NCBI GenBank assembly: GCA_964528845.1
Contig: CAZGVE010000013.1
Coordinates: 11,930 to 75,929, forward strand
Origin: FEN-1191 sp964528845
GTDB taxonomy: Bacteria > Pseudomonadota > Gammaproteobacteria > Steroidobacterales > Steroidobacteraceae
Length of the DNA: 64,000 nt
Direction: 5' to 3'
Under the pieces are notes generated by a model. The model was not told where the DNA came from and did not search any database. It saw nothing but the letters and a program-made list of their open reading frames with translations. A program made the position numbers and the translations under genes. Shown here piece by piece: positions 17,934-25,266 of the stretch (the stretch's first letter is position 1; every line of letters begins with the position of its first letter).

Positions 17934-18964
17934 GGCGACTGCGGACGCTCGTGGTCGTGCACACGAGCCTGGTGCCCCCGGCGAGCCTCGAGGGCTACAG
18001 CGAGAAGGAAATCGACGAGTGGCGAACCGAGTATGACGTGGTCACGGCGTTGCGCGCCGGTGGTCACGAAGTCCAGACGCTGGGCGTGCTCGATTCGCTG
18101 ACTGAACTGCGCACCGCGCTGATGGAGTGGCAGCCCGAGGTCGTCTTCAACCTGCTCGAGGAATTCAACGGTATCGTGACCTACGACCAGCACGTGGTCG
18201 CGTTCCTCGAGCTGATGCGCGCGCCCTACACCGGCTGCAATCCGCGAGGCTTGCTGCTATCGCGTGACAAGGTACTGTGCAAGCAGCTGCTGGCATTTCA
18301 CCGCATCCCGACGCCGCAGTTCGCCGTATTCCGGCGCGGCGCGCGCTTCGCGCTGCCGCGACGCCTGCGTCCGCCGCTGTTCGTGAAGTCCGCCACCGAG
18401 GACGCCTCACTCGGCATTGCGCAGGCTTCCGTGGTGGAGGATCTGCCGCGGCTGCGCGAGCGCGTGCAGTTCATGCACGAGCAGATCGGCTCCGATGCGC
18501 TGGTCGAGGAGTACATCGAGGGGCGCGAGCTGTACGTCGGCGTGCTCGGCAACCAGCGGCTCACGCGCCTGCCGGTGTGGGAGATGCGCTTCGGCTCGCT
18601 GCCCGATTCGCTGCCGGCGATCGCCACCCGCAAGGTGAAGTGGGACCGCGCCTACCAGCGACGCTACGAGATCACGACCCGTGCGGCCGAGGAGCTTCCA
18701 GCCCAGGTGCTGCAGTATCTGGACCGGCTGTCACGCCGCATCTACCGGGCGCTGCACCTTTCCGGTTACGCGCGCATCGATTTCCGCGTGCGCGCGGACG
18801 GCAGCGTCTTCATGCTCGAGGCGAACGCGAATCCGAACCTGACCCGTGCCGAGGACTTCGCCGAGTCGGCACGGGCCGCGGGCATCGAATACCCCGCGCT
18901 GCTCGAGCGTATCATGGCCCTCGGGCGCAACTATCGAGTGGAGTGGCGTGACTACAATGCCTGA
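17930..18964 (+). CDS. ATP-grasp ligase, D-alanine-D-alanine ligase-like
   Basis: Proteins of this group form peptide-like bonds through an acyl phosphate. Family marks are YTGCNPRGLLLSRDKVLCK near residue 100, PLFVKSATEDASLGI near 145 for the ATP-grasp lid, VEEYIEGRELYVGVLG, and the metal-binding MLEANANPNL near 288. It is 344 residues and not the housekeeping Ddl: the N-terminal domain (VVHTSLVPPASLEGYSEKE) differs, and no mur cluster is near. It sits in a coupled operon with a zinc peptidase upstream and a CpeT-like lipoprotein downstream. Confidence 0.85.
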   Translation: MRRLRTLVVVHTSLVPPASLEGYSEKEIDEWRTEYDVVTALRAGGHEVQTLGVLDSLTELRTALMEWQPEVVFNLLEEFNGIVTYDQHVVAFLELMRAPYTGCNPRGLLLSRDKVLCKQLLAFHRIPTPQFAVFRRGARFALPRRLRPPLFVKSATEDASLGIAQASVVEDLPRLRERVQFMHEQIGSDALVEEYIEGRELYVGVLGNQRLTRLPVWEMRFGSLPDSLPAIATRKVKWDRAYQRRYEITTRAAEELPAQVLQYLDRLSRRIYRALHLSGYARIDFRVRADGSVFMLEANANPNLTRAEDFAESARAAGIEYPALLERIMALGRNYRVEWRDYNA

Positions 18965-19667
18965 ACTCGCCCGCGTGCTGCTGCTGCCGGGACTGCTCGC
19001 GCTCGGCGGCTTCGCGCTGACGGGCTGCGCCGGGCACGACCGGCGGGCGCCGCTGCAGCTCAAGACGCTGACCGAACGGCTGCCCGGGACCTATGACAAC
19101 GCCGCGCAGGTTGCGCAGGAGGTGGCCCGCGGTGCGGCCAATCCGCATCTTGCGCTGACGCTGCGGGTGGCTCCGGCGCACGCAATCACGGTTTCCGACA
19201 ACTTGTACTACGTGCGGGAGACCATCGCCGCCGATCCGCGGCGCGTGCTCTCGCAGCGGCTATGGACCTTGAGCGAGGATCCGAAGCACGGACGCATCCT
19301 GCAGAGCCTGTACGTGTTCAAGGATCCGCTGCGCTGGGCGCGGGCCGCCGAGGACCCGGAAATGCTGGTGGCGCTGACCCCTGACGATCTCGAGCCGCTT
19401 CAGGGCTGCGAGCTCGCCTGGACCGAGACCGATGGCCTGCTGCGCGCCGTCGCGGCGGGCGAACACTGCCGGCCCGAGGCGCTCAAGGAAGGTATGTTGC
19501 TCGAGCAGCGCATGACTCTCCACGGGGACGAGCTGTCACTGGGTGAGGCCGAGGTCGGCGCCGACGGCAAGGTCGCGGCGCCGGCGCTGTTCGACACCGA
19601 CGTGGATTTCTACCGCTTCGTGCGCCGGGCATCCGTGGCGCCGTCCGAATCGGCGACGGCGCACTGA
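18957..19667 (+). CDS. CpcT/CpeT-family lipoprotein
   Basis: The family is best known from cyanobacterial phycobilin lyases, but homologs without phycobilisomes occur in many bacteria. This 236-residue protein has a lipoprotein signal ending in LTGCAG near residue 23, then LKTLTERLPGTYDNAAQVAQE, the typical CpeT opening. Further marks are the ribbon GCELAW...GEHCR around 148-170 and a late TDVDFYRFVRR. The start ATG at 18957 overlaps the ligase stop by eight bases. Chromophore attachment is unlikely in this organism; a small-molecule or lipid-binding role in the cell envelope is a guess. Confidence 0.75.
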   Translation: MPELARVLLLPGLLALGGFALTGCAGHDRRAPLQLKTLTERLPGTYDNAAQVAQEVARGAANPHLALTLRVAPAHAITVSDNLYYVRETIAADPRRVLSQRLWTLSEDPKHGRILQSLYVFKDPLRWARAAEDPEMLVALTPDDLEPLQGCELAWTETDGLLRAVAAGEHCRPEALKEGMLLEQRMTLHGDELSLGEAEVGADGKVAAPALFDTDVDFYRFVRRASVAPSESATAH

Positions 19668-19671
19668 AGCC

Positions 19672-20139
19672 ATGGACGGCGCCGTCAGCCAACAGATCGC
19701 AGCGATCGGCGAGGTGGTGCGCCTCGCGGTCGCTCCGGTGTTCCTGCTTTCCGGCGTCGGAGTCGTGCTCACGATGCTCACCAGCAGGCTCGCGCGCGTC
19801 GTGGACCGCGCCCGCGGACTCGAGCGCGGCGAATCCAGGACCCTCGACGGTGATATGCAGGAGCTGCACGCCACGCTACTCACTCTGGCGCTGCGCGCGC
19901 GCCTGCTCGGCTACGCGATCGCGCTGTGCACGATCTGCGCGCTGCTGGTCTCGATGGTCGTCGTGTCGCTGTTCCTCGGCGCATTGCTCGACCTGAACCT
20001 CTCGCTCGTGATCGCGATACTGTTCATCGTCGCCATGCTGAGCATCATCGCCGGATTGCTGTTCTTCCTGCGCGAAGTGTTCGTCGCCACCCGCACGCTG
20101 CGCATCGGCCTGCGCGCCGCGCGCTACCGGCCGGGCTGA
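19672..20139 (+). CDS. DUF2721 membrane protein
   Basis: This 155-residue protein has three hydrophobic segments: about residues 16-36, 80-105 and 110-135. The DUF2721 signature PVFLLSGVGVVLTMLTSRLARVVDRAR is at the first. Proteins of this family are small inner-membrane proteins of unknown function. It starts four bases after the CpeT-like gene and is probably the last gene of that operon. Confidence 0.8.
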   Translation: MDGAVSQQIAAIGEVVRLAVAPVFLLSGVGVVLTMLTSRLARVVDRARGLERGESRTLDGDMQELHATLLTLALRARLLGYAIALCTICALLVSMVVVSLFLGALLDLNLSLVIAILFIVAMLSIIAGLLFFLREVFVATRTLRIGLRAARYRPG

Positions 20140-20208
20140 GCGCACCCTGCGCCCGCGTCCGCGGCGCGCACCTGTCAGCACTCCTCGTCCGCGGCTGCCA
20201 GGCCGGCA

Positions 20209-20228
20209 GGAATATTGCACCGTATTCC
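20209..20228. promoter_or_regulatory. Inverted repeat GGAATA-N8-TATTCC overlapping TTGCAC
   Basis: Perfect six-base arms (20209-20214 and 20223-20228) flank an eight-base centre that contains TTGCAC, a fair -35 hexamer. The site lies about 100 bases upstream of the unknown gene at 20326, in the only AT-richer part of a 186-base intergenic gap. An operator covering a promoter is a reasonable reading but no clear -10 is seen. Confidence 0.3.
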
Positions 20229-20325
20229 TACATTGATAAGCGTGATGGGCTTAACCAGAATTCTCCGCGAGCCGTGTTCAACTCTGGTGGTTGTCAGCGG
20301 GACAGCGGATTTCTCGAGGTGATCC

Positions 20326-20949
20326 ATGCCGTACTCCGAACACGACAATGGCGTGCTGGCCGTCGCCGACCTGCGCGAGTACTTCCACGATGCATTACAT
20401 GGTGCACTGGCGCACCAGCATGTGGCGGTGGAGGACCAGACTGAACATTATGTCGTCAACCTGCTCACCCTGTTCGCGCGCTCCGAGCAGTTGTTCGAGC
20501 CGACCAGCGAGGGGCCGCGCCTCAAGCCGCTGGTGCAGATGCTCGGCGAGGCCCTGGAGGCCCCGACGAGCGCGCAGCGCGAACACTCGCTGCAGCGTCT
20601 CGGCGACGTCTCGCTGTTCGTCGCTGGCTGCTTCGCACATGGCTTCGCGTGCAAGCTGGTAGACATCGACTATCACATTGCGATGGGCGGGCGCGCCTAC
20701 GCGACGCTGGCCGACGGATTGTCGCGCGGCCGCAAGCGCGTTCTGGGCCGCGTGTTCGCGGAGCTGGCCGCGAAATTCCTGCCGTTGGTCGATGCACTCG
20801 GCGAGATCAGCGACTGCGCCCGCCGCTACGGGCCCGCGGACGTGCTGAGGCTCTATGAGCTGTGGCTCAAGACCGGCAGCCCGCGGGCGCGGGGGTTGCT
20901 GCGTCAGCTCGGTGTGGAGGCGACGCCGGTGGCGCTGGCGCACCATTGA
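20326..20949 (+). CDS. Conserved-looking hypothetical protein (207 residues)
   Basis: I do not recognise a family. The protein is soluble, mostly helical in appearance and slightly acidic at the N-terminus (EHDNGVLAVADLREYFHDAL). It has a histidine-rich early part (HGALAHQHVAVEDQTEHY) and an Arg-rich middle (SRGRKRVLGRV). It begins with ATG at 20326 after GAGGTGATCC and ends in an overlap with the following gene, which reads in the same direction. Coding is supported by even codon use and the coupled arrangement. Confidence 0.7.
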   Translation: MPYSEHDNGVLAVADLREYFHDALHGALAHQHVAVEDQTEHYVVNLLTLFARSEQLFEPTSEGPRLKPLVQMLGEALEAPTSAQREHSLQRLGDVSLFVAGCFAHGFACKLVDIDYHIAMGGRAYATLADGLSRGRKRVLGRVFAELAAKFLPLVDALGEISDCARRYGPADVLRLYELWLKTGSPRARGLLRQLGVEATPVALAHH

Positions 20950-21632
20950 ACGCCGCGCACGCAGTGCTCGAATCGACCGAGGCGCTGCTGCAGCCGATGC
21001 AGGACATGCTGGCAGGTATCTACGACCTGCCGACCGAGTACCGCGTGTACGATTTCCTGTTCACTGAGCGCGAACGGTTGCCCGCGCCGCTGCGCGCGAG
21101 CCGCACGGACGAGCAGGTGCTGGTGCTGGAACAGGCTGGGGATGCCGCCGTGGGCCTGTACCTCGACCCGGCGCTGCTCGAGCGCCTGCGCGCGGCCAAT
21201 CCGCTCGAGGCACTGCACGGCGGCAATCTCGCCGACTACTGGACCGCGCTCGAGGGTGTCAGCCATTTCCTGTGCCTCGCCTGGCACGCCGGACACGATC
21301 GCGCCGTGAGCCTGCTCGAGCTGGAGCTGCAGGCGGAAATCGACAAGTACGTGACGAGCTGCTGGCTGCTGCGGCGGCAACGTCCGGATGCGCAGGCGGC
21401 CGGGCTGCACCGGTTGCTGTTCGAGCGCACCCGCATCGATCCTGCGCTCGCTTCAGGGCGAGAAGGGCTCTACCGCGAGGCGAATCACTATGCCGCGCGC
21501 TTCTGCCGGCGCCTGGAGCGCGAGCTGGCGGAGGGGCAACGCTGCGTGCGTGCCGAGACGCTCGCCGGGCTCCGGCGGTTCTACCGACTGAACCGCGAGC
21601 GCAAGCTCAAGCATATCGACCGGATGGACTGA
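20946..21632 (+). CDS. Hypothetical protein, partner of the preceding gene (228 residues)
   Basis: The product is unrecognised. It reads as a helical soluble protein with the stretch YDLPTEYRVYDFLFTERERLP near residue 25, EALHGGNLADYWTALEGVSHF near 88, and a basic C-terminus (LRRFYRLNRERKLKHIDRMD). The start is probably the TTG at 20946 that overlaps the upstream stop (ATTGA); an ATG at 20997 is the alternative. Content such as VSHFLCLAWHAGHDRAVSLLELELQAEIDKY suggests a conserved domain of unknown function. Confidence 0.7.
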   Translation: MNAAHAVLESTEALLQPMQDMLAGIYDLPTEYRVYDFLFTERERLPAPLRASRTDEQVLVLEQAGDAAVGLYLDPALLERLRAANPLEALHGGNLADYWTALEGVSHFLCLAWHAGHDRAVSLLELELQAEIDKYVTSCWLLRRQRPDAQAAGLHRLLFERTRIDPALASGREGLYREANHYAARFCRRLERELAEGQRCVRAETLAGLRRFYRLNRERKLKHIDRMD

Positions 21633-21651
21633 TGCGCCTGGCGGCGCGGAT

Positions 21652-21951
21652 CTATTCCGGCTCTTGCTTCTTCCGGGCCTCGAGTTCGCGCTGCAGCCGT
21701 ATCCACTCGGACAGCTTGCGCAGGTCCGTGCGCTTGCGTCGCGGTTCGACCTCCGGCGGCGGCTTACCACCGGGCGTGCGTTCGTAGGGGTTGTATCCGA
21801 CGACCGGTTTCGCCTTGCTGGGCGCGGAGTTCACGAGCCCGCGCGTGGCGACGGTATCCTCCAGCGTGAACTCGGTGTCGATGTCCAGCGGGCTGAAGTT
21901 GAAGTCGTCTGGATCGCGACCGTTCACGGCACGCGCAGCAGCCGGGCGCAC
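21652..21951 (-). CDS. Small acidic/basic hypothetical protein (99 residues)
   Basis: The start is GTG at 21951 with a good GAGGAG site five bases upstream, inside the end of the Nudix gene. The protein has an acidic aromatic N-terminal half (DFNFSPLDIDTEFTLEDTVA), the segment PVVGYNPYERTPGG, and a highly charged helical C-terminus (LRKLSEWIRLQRELEARKK). No family is recognised. It is likely co-transcribed with the Nudix hydrolase. Confidence 0.65.
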   Translation of the reverse strand: MRPAAARAVNGRDPDDFNFSPLDIDTEFTLEDTVATRGLVNSAPSKAKPVVGYNPYERTPGGKPPPEVEPRRKRTDLRKLSEWIRLQRELEARKKQEPE

Positions 21952-21960
21952 CGGCGCTCC

Positions 21961-22494
21961 TCAGCCGCGCGCGATGGCCGAGCGGGCGCGCAACAGCCCG
22001 AGGGCCGTTTTCCCGTCATTGATGTCGCCATCCAGTGCACGCGCGCAGGCCTCCTCCAGGTCGAGCCAGTGGACCTCGATCAGCTCACTGGCCTCATGGG
22101 CCATTTTGACCGAATCCAGATCGCGCGCGAGGAACAGGTGCACTGTTTCATCGAATACACCGGGCGAGCTGACATAAGCGCCCAGGGACTCCCAAATCTG
22201 TGCGCTGCTGCCGGCTTCCTCGACCAGTTCCCGGCGCGCAGTGGCCAGCGGCGGCTCGCCCGGCTCGAGCTTCCCGGCCGGCAGCTCCCAGATCCATCCG
22301 CCGGCGGCGTGCCGGTACTGGCGGATCAGGCACACTCGCCGCTGCGCGTCGACTGCCGCAACCGCTGCGCCGCCCGGATGATGGATAATCTCGAGGTCGA
22401 TCAGATGCCCATTGGGCAGGCGCACCGTCTCGATGTTGACGAGGATCACGCGCCCGCGAAATACCGTGCGTACATTCTCGATGCCCATACCCAT
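21961..22494 (-). CDS. nudF: Nudix hydrolase, ADP-ribose pyrophosphatase-like
   Basis: The enzyme would hydrolyse ADP-ribose or related nucleoside diphosphates. The Nudix box is complete: G-KLEPG-E, seven residues, REL, then EEAG. The upstream region TVRLPNGHLIDLEIIHHPGGAAV and RQYRHAAGGWIWELPAGK match the ADP-ribose pyrophosphatase group. I take the ATG at 22494 (177 residues); a GTG at 22518 is in frame. The 5' end lies head-to-head with the plus-strand kinase with little or no gap. With the ADP-ribosylglycohydrolase-like fusion at 15408 it gives the window two ADP-ribose-related genes. Confidence 0.88.
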   Translation of the reverse strand: MGMGIENVRTVFRGRVILVNIETVRLPNGHLIDLEIIHHPGGAAVAAVDAQRRVCLIRQYRHAAGGWIWELPAGKLEPGEPPLATARRELVEEAGSSAQIWESLGAYVSSPGVFDETVHLFLARDLDSVKMAHEASELIEVHWLDLEEACARALDGDINDGKTALGLLRARSAIARG

Positions 22495-22519
22495 CAAGCC
22501 TAGCGCGTCCTCCGTCACG

Positions 22520-23098
22520 GTGTCTGCGGTGGCGGGCCCGGCGCGGCTGCTGCTGTTGACAGGCGCCCCGGCAACCGGCAAGACCCGCCTGGCCGCCGCC
22601 CTGGCGGCGCGGCAGGGCGCGTGCCTGTGCAGCAAGGACGAGATCAAGGAGCGGCTGTTCGATGCGCTCGGTACCGGCGGTGCCGACTATTCGCGCCGTC
22701 TCAGCGATGCCAGCTTCGCGCTGCTGTTCGCATTCCTGCCGCGCCTGCTGCGTCCCGGCCGCCTGCTGCTGGTGGAGGGCAATTTCCGCCCGGGCGTGCA
22801 TGAGGCGCCGATCGCTCGCTCGCTCGAGGCCCAGGATGCCGTTCTCGCACAGATCTGGTGCCGCGCGTCGCCTGACACGCGTGCCGCCCGCCTGGCTGCG
22901 CGGGTCGCCGAGCCGGGTCGCCATCCGGGCCATCGCGATGCGATGGCCGATCCGGCCGCCCTGTCGGGGGACGGCTTCCTGGAACTGCCTGGGCCGCGCT
23001 GGGAGTTCGACAGCGATCAGCCCTGGGAGCAGGCCCTCGCGGCCCTGCTCACCGGGCTCGATTCCTGGTCGGCGCCACCCGATGGTGCAAATGCCTGA
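22520..23098 (+). CDS. Small P-loop ATPase / predicted kinase (AAA_33-like)
   Basis: A Walker A motif GAPATGKT lies near the N-terminus (residues 14-21 from a GTG at 22520). It is followed by CLCSKDEIKERLFDAL and LLLVEGNFRPGVHE, the layout of zeta-toxin/chloramphenicol-phosphotransferase-like small kinases. The substrate is unknown. An in-frame ATG at 22481 would make the protein longer but would overlap the divergent Nudix start, so the shorter start is preferred. No clear ribosome site supports either choice. Confidence 0.75.
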   Translation: MSAVAGPARLLLLTGAPATGKTRLAAALAARQGACLCSKDEIKERLFDALGTGGADYSRRLSDASFALLFAFLPRLLRPGRLLLVEGNFRPGVHEAPIARSLEAQDAVLAQIWCRASPDTRAARLAARVAEPGRHPGHRDAMADPAALSGDGFLELPGPRWEFDSDQPWEQALAALLTGLDSWSAPPDGANA

Positions 23099-23138
23099 AA
23101 ATCCAACGCTTGTCACCCTACAGGGACCGCCGGTGCAT

Positions 23139-23144
23139 TATATT
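23139..23144 (+). promoter_or_regulatory. -10 element directly before the helicase gene
   Basis: TATATT at 23139-23144 lies only nine bases before the ATG at 23153, which itself lacks a Shine-Dalgarno sequence. If used, the transcript would be leaderless or nearly so. A TTGTCA at 23110-23115 is too far away for ideal spacing. Confidence 0.35.
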
Positions 23145-23152
23145 TCCCGCCG

Positions 23153-25240
23153 ATGCCCGCCGTATCCCACCTCGACAAGCTCAATACCGCCCAGCGCAAG
23201 GCGGTCACCTATGGCGAAGCGACCGGCGAGAAGGGCTGGCGGGCCGGTCCGCTGCTGGTAGTCGCCGGGGCTGGTACCGGCAAGACCAACACGATCGCCC
23301 ACCGCGTCGCCCAGCTCGTGCTGCACGGCGTGGATCCGGCGCGCGTGCTGCTATTGACCTTTACGCGTCGGGCCGCCAACGAGATGCGCCGGCGCTCGCA
23401 CGACATCGTGCGCGAGGCGCTCGGCGATGCCCTCGGCAACAAGGCGCAGGCGGTGCTGGCGCGGCTGATCTGGGCCGGCACCTTCCATTCGATCGGCAAT
23501 CGTCTGCTGCGTCACTACGCCCAGCACCTCAAGCTCGATCCGAATTTCAGCGTGATCGACCGGGGCGATTCGGCCGACATGCTCGATGAGATCCGCACCG
23601 ATCTCGGATTCGCGACCAAGGACCGGCGCTTCCCGCGCAAGGATACCTGCCTCGCGATCTACTCCTGGCGGGTGAATACGCAGAAGAGCCTGCACGAGAC
23701 GCTCGAGCAGCAGTTTCCATGGTGCCAGGACTGGGAGGAGGACCTGACGCAGCTGTTCCGCGGCTACGTAGAGCGCAAGCAGCGCTATTCAGTGCTCGAC
23801 TACGACGATCTGCTGCTGTACTGGAATCTCATGATGTCCGAGACGCGGCTCGCGCAGCATGTGGGCGGCAACTTCGATCACGTTCTGGTCGACGAATTCC
23901 AGGACACGAACCGGCTGCAGGCCGAGATCCTGTACGCGCTCAAGCCCGACGGCGCCGGCCTGACCGTGGTCGGCGATGATGCACAGGCCATCTATTCGTT
24001 CAGGGCCGCCGCGGTCGAGAACATACTGAAGTTTCCCGAGCGCTTCACGCCAAAGGCCGAGATCGTCACGCTCGCGCAGAACTACCGTTCGACGCAGGCG
24101 CTGCTGGACGCTTCCAATGCGCTGATGGCGGATGCACCGCGCCAGCACCGCAAACACCTGCTCTCGACCCGGGGTGTCGGCGGGCGCCCGCTGTACGTGA
24201 CGCTCGATGATCTGTCCGCCCAAGCCGAATACGTGTGTGCGCAAATCCTCAAGCGGCGCGAATCCGGGGTGCCGCTCAATCGCCAGGCGGTGCTGTTCCG
24301 CAATGGCAGCGCCAGTGACGTGCTCGAGGTCGAACTCTCGCGGCGCAAGATCCCGTTCGTAAAGTACGGCGGCCTGAAGTTCCTCGAGGCCGCGCACATC
24401 AAGGACATGCTCGCGGTACTGCGCTGGGCCGACAACGTGCGCAACACGCTCGCGGCCGCGCGCGTGCTGCAGCTGCTGCCCGGCATGGGGCCGGTGAATG
24501 CGCGCAAGTGCATCGAGCTGCTCGAGCAGAAATCCGGCTCGGTCGAGGCATTGAAGGAATGGAAGCCGCCGCAGGCGATGGGCCCTGACTTCAGCCGGCT
24601 GCAGACCCTGATGCGCTCGTTGACCGAGCCGCAACGACCCTGGCCGGGACAGGTCCGCCTGGCGCGCGACTGGTACCAGCCGCACATGGAGCGCCTGTAT
24701 GAGCACGCGCACATGCGCCTGGGAGACCTCGACCAGCTCGAACAGCTCGGCAGCCAGTACCCCTCGCGCGAACGCTTCATCACCGAGCTCACCCTCGATC
24801 CGCCCAACGGGACCAGCGATCGCGCGGGCGCGCCGCACCTGGACGAGGATTTCCTGATTCTCTCGACCGTCCATTCGGCCAAGGGCATGGAATGGGACAC
24901 GGTCTACGTGCTCAATGTCGTGGATGGCAGTTTTCCGTCCGAATTCGCGACCGGGCGTGCCGAGCTGGTCGAGGAGGAGCGACGCCTGCTGTACGTCGCG
25001 ATGACCCGCGCGCGCAACGAGCTGCAGATGTGCGTGCCGCTGAAGTTCCCGCTCGCCCAGCAGCCCAGGAACGGCGATGCGCACGTCTACGGCGGTCGCA
25101 GCCGATTCGTCAGCGAACGGCTGCTCAAGTGCGTCGAGCAGATCGCCTTCCAGGGCGCGCAGCTGAAGGAGGCCGGGCCGCTCGCCGATGCCGGTGCGTC
25201 CGCGGTGGACATCTCCGCGCGCCTGAAGCAGATGTGGTGA
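23153..25240 (+). CDS. ATP-dependent DNA helicase, UvrD/Rep-like (SF1A)
   Basis: All SF1A motifs are present: the Q-like LNTAQRKAV, Walker A AGAGTGKT near residue 44, LTFTRRAANEM, Walker B VLVDEFQDT, GDDAQAIYSFRAA, QNYRSTQ, TVHSAKGMEWDTVYV, and LYVAMTRAR. The 695-residue protein differs from canonical UvrD by a Gly-rich insert (YGEATGEKGWRAG) between the Q motif and Walker A and by a shorter C-terminus. It is thus a second-type UvrD-like helicase and probably not the excision-repair UvrD itself. Confidence 0.92.
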   Translation: MPAVSHLDKLNTAQRKAVTYGEATGEKGWRAGPLLVVAGAGTGKTNTIAHRVAQLVLHGVDPARVLLLTFTRRAANEMRRRSHDIVREALGDALGNKAQAVLARLIWAGTFHSIGNRLLRHYAQHLKLDPNFSVIDRGDSADMLDEIRTDLGFATKDRRFPRKDTCLAIYSWRVNTQKSLHETLEQQFPWCQDWEEDLTQLFRGYVERKQRYSVLDYDDLLLYWNLMMSETRLAQHVGGNFDHVLVDEFQDTNRLQAEILYALKPDGAGLTVVGDDAQAIYSFRAAAVENILKFPERFTPKAEIVTLAQNYRSTQALLDASNALMADAPRQHRKHLLSTRGVGGRPLYVTLDDLSAQAEYVCAQILKRRESGVPLNRQAVLFRNGSASDVLEVELSRRKIPFVKYGGLKFLEAAHIKDMLAVLRWADNVRNTLAAARVLQLLPGMGPVNARKCIELLEQKSGSVEALKEWKPPQAMGPDFSRLQTLMRSLTEPQRPWPGQVRLARDWYQPHMERLYEHAHMRLGDLDQLEQLGSQYPSRERFITELTLDPPNGTSDRAGAPHLDEDFLILSTVHSAKGMEWDTVYVLNVVDGSFPSEFATGRAELVEEERRLLYVAMTRARNELQMCVPLKFPLAQQPRNGDAHVYGGRSRFVSERLLKCVEQIAFQGAQLKEAGPLADAGASAVDISARLKQMW

Positions 25241-25266
25241 GGAGCTGCAGGCCTTGAGGCTCGCGC

